Source: an uncultured Rhodospirillales bacterium (lineage in GTDB: Bacteria > Pseudomonadota > Alphaproteobacteria > CALMVH01). From it: a stretch of 8,115 nt of DNA. A program made the position numbers and the translations under genes. Shown in pieces: positions 6,212 through 8,115 of the stretch (its first letter is position 1; the number at the start of each line of letters is the position of its first letter). The notes under the pieces were generated by a model. The model made no database searches. It was not told where the DNA came from and saw only the letters and a program-made list of their open reading frames with translations. The stretch covers positions 1 to 8,115 of the forward strand of contig CALMVH010000135.1 in the NCBI GenBank assembly GCA_937873165.1. Direction: 5' to 3'.

Positions 6212-7054
6212 TCAGCCCTTCAGGGAAATTTCGGCCGTGCCCAGGGCATCGGCCAATCGGTTGGCGGCGCTGCCGGGCTTCAACGGTTTCTGCTGGGTTG
6301 CATGCGGCGCCCACCCTGCCAGATGGATGAAGTGGAAGGTCGCCGGGATGCGGCCAGTCTCGCCGAAGCGTTCGGCGTAAAGCGCGGCGGCGCGGAACAG
6401 CGTGTTCCGAGACAGGGGCTGCCGTTCCTTCAACGCGTTGGTCGCGCCCATGGCGCGCAGGTCACGGATCAGGGCGAACAGGTCGGGGTAGGTTGCGGTG
6501 ATTTTGCTGCCGTCGACCACGGGCAGCGCGAAATCGGCCCGCTGCATGAGGCTGCCCATGTCGCGCAGATCGGCCAAGGGCGAGACGCGCGGCGCCGCGC
6601 CCCCTGCCGTCTCGCTTTCAGCCTGAAGCAGGACCTGCCGCAATTCCCACAAGGTTTCACCGCCTAGCATCGTGGCCAGGAACAGGCCGTCGGGCTTGAG
6701 AATGTGGCGCGCCTGCACCAGCGTGCCGGGCAGGTCGTTAATCCACTGCAGGGTCAAGGGGGCCAGCACCAGGTCGAAGGCTTCCGGGGCAAAGGGCAGG
6801 AATTCATCGTCCGCCACCACGTCGGCGCGCGCAAAGTCCATGCGCGTGATCTGTCCGGCAAGGTTCGCGGGAAGATCGGGCGCGTGGCCCATCAGCAGGG
6901 CGGAGTCAAAGCGCCGCGTGATGTCGGCCAGCCGGTCCAGCAGGTCGTCCACCGCCAGCCGTAGCAGGAAGTCGCAAGGCTGTTCGTGCTCTAGCGCCTT
7001 GATGCGGCGGGTCCGCACCAGCTTGCGGTCGAAAGGGGTAACGGCGTCGGGCAT
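6212..7054 (-). CDS. NDUFAF5/BioC-like class I methyltransferase-domain protein
   Basis: With the ATG at 7054-7052 this is a 280-residue protein starting 'MPDAVTPFDRKLVRTRRIKA', the normal N-terminus of alphaproteobacterial relatives of mitochondrial NDUFAF5. Human NDUFAF5 hydroxylates an arginine of complex I subunit NDUFS7, so a role in complex I assembly is possible but not shown. Family features are 'VDDLLDRLADITRRF' (35-49), 'FDLVLAPLTLQWINDLPGTL' (93-112), 'ILKPDGLFLATMLGGETL' (118-135), 'SPLADLRDMGSLMQRADFAL' (158-177) and 'HLAGWAP' (244-250) with 'QQKPLKPGS' (254-262). SAM motif I is atypical, 'ALLMGHAPDLP' (52-62), without a DxGxGxG pattern. A longer frame to 7216 would overlap comF and contains no family sequence. 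An ACTATAAT element ends 6 nt upstream and there is no Shine-Dalgarno, so the mRNA may be leaderless. The MFS gene follows after 2 nt. Confidence 0.88.
   Translation of the reverse strand: MPDAVTPFDRKLVRTRRIKALEHEQPCDFLLRLAVDDLLDRLADITRRFDSALLMGHAPDLPANLAGQITRMDFARADVVADDEFLPFAPEAFDLVLAPLTLQWINDLPGTLVQARHILKPDGLFLATMLGGETLWELRQVLLQAESETAGGAAPRVSPLADLRDMGSLMQRADFALPVVDGSKITATYPDLFALIRDLRAMGATNALKERQPLSRNTLFRAAALYAERFGETGRIPATFHFIHLAGWAPHATQQKPLKPGSAANRLADALGTAEISLKG
6216..6220 (-). promoter_or_regulatory. Ribosome-binding site fixing the MFS start
   Basis: AAGGG on the minus strand lies inside the last codons of the methyltransferase gene, 6 nt before the GTG at 6209. It supports the GTG over the ATG 105 nt upstream and fits translational coupling of the two genes. 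Confidence 0.6.
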
Positions 7055-7073
7055 GACAGTATTATAGTACGGT
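7055..7073. promoter_or_regulatory. 19-bp bidirectional promoter (methyltransferase / comF)
   Basis: The whole gap between the two divergent start codons is 19 bp and contains an AT-rich block in GC-rich surroundings. On the minus strand ACTATAAT (7068-7061), with a perfect TATAAT, ends 6 nt before the methyltransferase ATG. On the plus strand TATAGT (7063-7068) ends 5 nt before the comF ATG. GTATTATAGTAC (7059-7070) is a 10/12 imperfect palindrome. Neither gene has a Shine-Dalgarno, so both transcripts would be leaderless. The -35 regions would lie inside the opposite coding sequences, and neither is a good match. Confidence 0.55.
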
Positions 7074-7817
7074 ATGACGTTTGGTGCAGCTTCGGCCATA
7101 TTATTTCGCGGCGTGCTCGATTTCGTGTATCCGCCGCGCTGCCTGGCCTGCGAACGCGACGTAGGCCGGATGGGCGCGCTGTGCACCGATTGCTGGAACG
7201 GGCTGCGGTTTCTCACCCGGCCGTTCTGCGCCCGGTGCGGCCTGCCGTTCGCCTACGACACCGGCGAGGACACGCTGTGCGGCGCGTGCATCGCCGACCC
7301 GCCGTTGTTTGACCGCGCCCGCGCGGCCCTGGCCTACGATGACGGCAGCCGCTCGCTGCTGATCGGGCTGAAGCACAATCGCATGCCCGCCCTGAAGACC
7401 CTCGCGGGTTGGATGCGGCGCGATGGCGCGGCGCTGCTGGAGGATGCCGACATCGTGTGCGCCGTGCCGCTGCACCGGTTGCGATTGTTGAAGCGAGGCT
7501 ATAACCAGGCTGTCCTTCTGGCGAACAGTGTGGCGCGTCCTTCGGGAACGCCGGTGATCCCCGACCTGTTGATCCGTCACCGCGCGACGCCCAGCCAGGG
7601 CGGTCTTAGCCGCAGCGGACGGCAGCGCAACGTACGCAACGCCTTTGCGGTGCATCCAAGACGGCAGGCATCGGTGCAGGGCGCCAGAATCGTGATCGTC
7701 GACGATGTGTTCACGACCGGCGCAACCCTGAACGAGTGCTGCCGCACCCTGCGCAAGGCGGGTGCCGCCCGGGTGGACGTGCTGTGCGCCGCGCGCGTCC
7801 TGCCGGCGGGATTGTAG
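7074..7817 (+). CDS. ComF family protein (phosphoribosyltransferase fold)
   Basis: This 247-residue protein has the two parts typical of ComF/GntX proteins. An N-terminal zinc-binding region carries four CxxC pairs (C23/C26, C37/C40, C52/C55, C69/C72). The type I phosphoribosyltransferase domain has 'AVPLHRLRLLKRGYNQA' (130-146), 'SRSGRQRNVRNAF' (179-191) and the PRPP loop 'IVIVDDVFTTGAT' (206-218). In naturally competent bacteria ComF takes part in DNA uptake through the membrane. In most Proteobacteria its role is not established. The ATG at 7074 is the only sensible start, as 'FRGVLDFVYPPRCLAC' (11-26) is the conserved N-terminus. There is no ribosome-binding site in the 19-bp spacer. It is followed after 49 bp by grxC, an arrangement I recognise from many Alphaproteobacteria. 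Confidence 0.93.
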   Translation: MTFGAASAILFRGVLDFVYPPRCLACERDVGRMGALCTDCWNGLRFLTRPFCARCGLPFAYDTGEDTLCGACIADPPLFDRARAALAYDDGSRSLLIGLKHNRMPALKTLAGWMRRDGAALLEDADIVCAVPLHRLRLLKRGYNQAVLLANSVARPSGTPVIPDLLIRHRATPSQGGLSRSGRQRNVRNAFAVHPRRQASVQGARIVIVDDVFTTGATLNECCRTLRKAGAARVDVLCAARVLPAGL

Positions 7818-7820
7818 GGA

Positions 7821-7848
7821 TTGAGAGACATCTTCATGTCACTATATA
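7821..7848 (+). promoter_or_regulatory. Candidate promoter of grxC
   Basis: TTGAGAG (7821-7827) and ACTATATA (7841-7848) are 13 nt apart. Both spacing and sequence fit the Caulobacter-type consensus TTGACGS-N10-14-GCTANAWC (six of eight in the -10). The expected start near 7855 would leave a leader of about 12 nt that includes the Shine-Dalgarno. A short dyad, GACAT-CTTC-ATGTC (7827-7840), lies between the two elements. grxC may therefore be transcribed independently of comF. Confidence 0.5.
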
Positions 7849-7866
7849 GCTTGCACAGGAGACATC
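7825..7866 (+). repeat. Direct repeat GAGACATC flanking the grxC -10 region
   Basis: GAGACATC occurs at 7825-7832 and again at 7859-7866, 34 bp apart start to start. The second copy overlaps the grxC Shine-Dalgarno and runs up to the ATG. Two copies this close are notable in a 49-bp gap, but 8 bp is short and chance cannot be excluded. They might mark an operator. Confidence 0.4.
7857..7861 (+). promoter_or_regulatory. Ribosome-binding site of grxC
   Basis: AGGAG with a 5-nt spacer to the ATG at 7867 is the strongest Shine-Dalgarno of the window. It contrasts with the four divergent genes that have none. Confidence 0.75.
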
Positions 7867-8115
7867 ATGGCAAAAGTTGAGATCTACACCACCACCACCT
7901 GCCCGTACTGCGTGGCGGCAAAGGCCCTGTTGCGCAGCAAGGGCGCGGAGTTCGAGGAGATCGGCGTCGTGTCCGACGAAGACCGGCAGAAGATGGTGGA
8001 ACGCGCCGAGGGCCGCCGCACCGTGCCGCAAATCTTTATTGACGACGTAGGAATCGGCGGATCGGACGATCTGGCAGCCCTCAACCGTTCGGGCAAGCTG
8101 GACGGGCTGCTGAAC
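7867..8115 (+). CDS. grxC: Glutaredoxin 3 (3' end missing)
   Basis: The visible 83 residues are nearly the full length of a GrxC protein, and the frame is open at the right edge. 'VEIYTTTTCPYCVAAKALL' (4-22) carries the dithiol active site C12-P-Y-C15. 'RRTVPQIFIDD' (50-60) contains the cis-proline (P54) that shapes the glutathione site, followed by 'GIGGSDDLAAL' (62-72). The enzyme reduces protein disulfides and glutathione mixed disulfides in the cytoplasm using glutathione. Residue 66 is Ser where E. coli Grx3 has a non-catalytic third cysteine in GGCDD. The start is fixed by AGGAG 5 nt upstream. Residues 8-11 are four threonines written as ACC repeats. Confidence 0.95.
   Translation, partial: MAKVEIYTTTTCPYCVAAKALLRSKGAEFEEIGVVSDEDRQKMVERAEGRRTVPQIFIDDVGIGGSDDLAALNRSGKLDGLLN

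Noticed and set aside
6210..6314. Upstream ATG (6314) as start of the MFS transporter
   Set aside because: It would add 35 low-complexity residues encoded within the methyltransferase gene. The GTG at 6209 has an AAGGG ribosome-binding site and sits 2 nt after the upstream stop.
7055..7216. N-terminal extension of the methyltransferase to 7216
   Set aside because: The extra 54 codons lie antisense to the conserved zinc-binding region of ComF and show no family sequence. The ATG at 7054 gives the recognisable N-terminus.
1..8115. CRISPR array, tRNA/rRNA genes, insertion sequences or phage genes
   Set aside because: No regularly spaced repeats, cloverleaf-like sequence, transposase motifs or terminal inverted repeats were seen. 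The gaps between genes are all shorter than 60 bp.

Overview
This is a GC-rich chromosomal window that looks alphaproteobacterial. The evidence is the block of an NDUFAF5-like methyltransferase gene divergent from a ComF-family gene followed by grxC, a DusA-type tRNA-dihydrouridine synthase, an SH3_4-type exported protein, and promoter elements that resemble the Caulobacter housekeeping consensus (TTGACGS-N10-14-GCTANAWC). The genus cannot be fixed from sequence alone. Coding density is very high. Eight genes are recognisable, two of them cut by the window edges.

Left part (1-3377): two tandem minus-strand paralogues combine N-terminal tetratricopeptide repeats (TPRs) with a GT9/heptosyltransferase-like C-terminal domain. 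The downstream one runs off the left edge and only its N-terminal 320 residues are visible. Both read away from a divergent FkbM-family methyltransferase. Together they look like a small glycan or glycoconjugate modification module, but the acceptor is unknown.

Middle part (3385-4911): dusA (tRNA D20/20a synthase, minus strand) is convergent with the FkbM gene, separated by 7 bp that form part of a perfect 10-bp palindrome. It is divergent from a secreted bacterial-SH3 protein across only 45 bp. That spacer holds an inverted repeat placed exactly symmetrically between the two start codons.

Right part (4947-8115): an MFS_3-type exporter is the second gene of a minus-strand pair led by the NDUFAF5/BioC-like methyltransferase. 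Only 19 bp separate the methyltransferase start codon from the divergent comF-family gene, and those 19 bp contain AT-rich -10-like elements on both strands. grxC (glutaredoxin 3, cut by the right edge) follows comF with its own plausible promoter and a good Shine-Dalgarno sequence.

Most of the window is ordinary core-genome content. The points that merit a second look are the two very short divergent spacers, which suggest leaderless transcription of four genes, the different degree of active-site motif decay in the two TPR/GT9-like paralogues, and the altered SAM motif I of the methyltransferase. I found no mobile element, CRISPR array, tRNA or rRNA, and no intergenic stretch longer than 60 bp.
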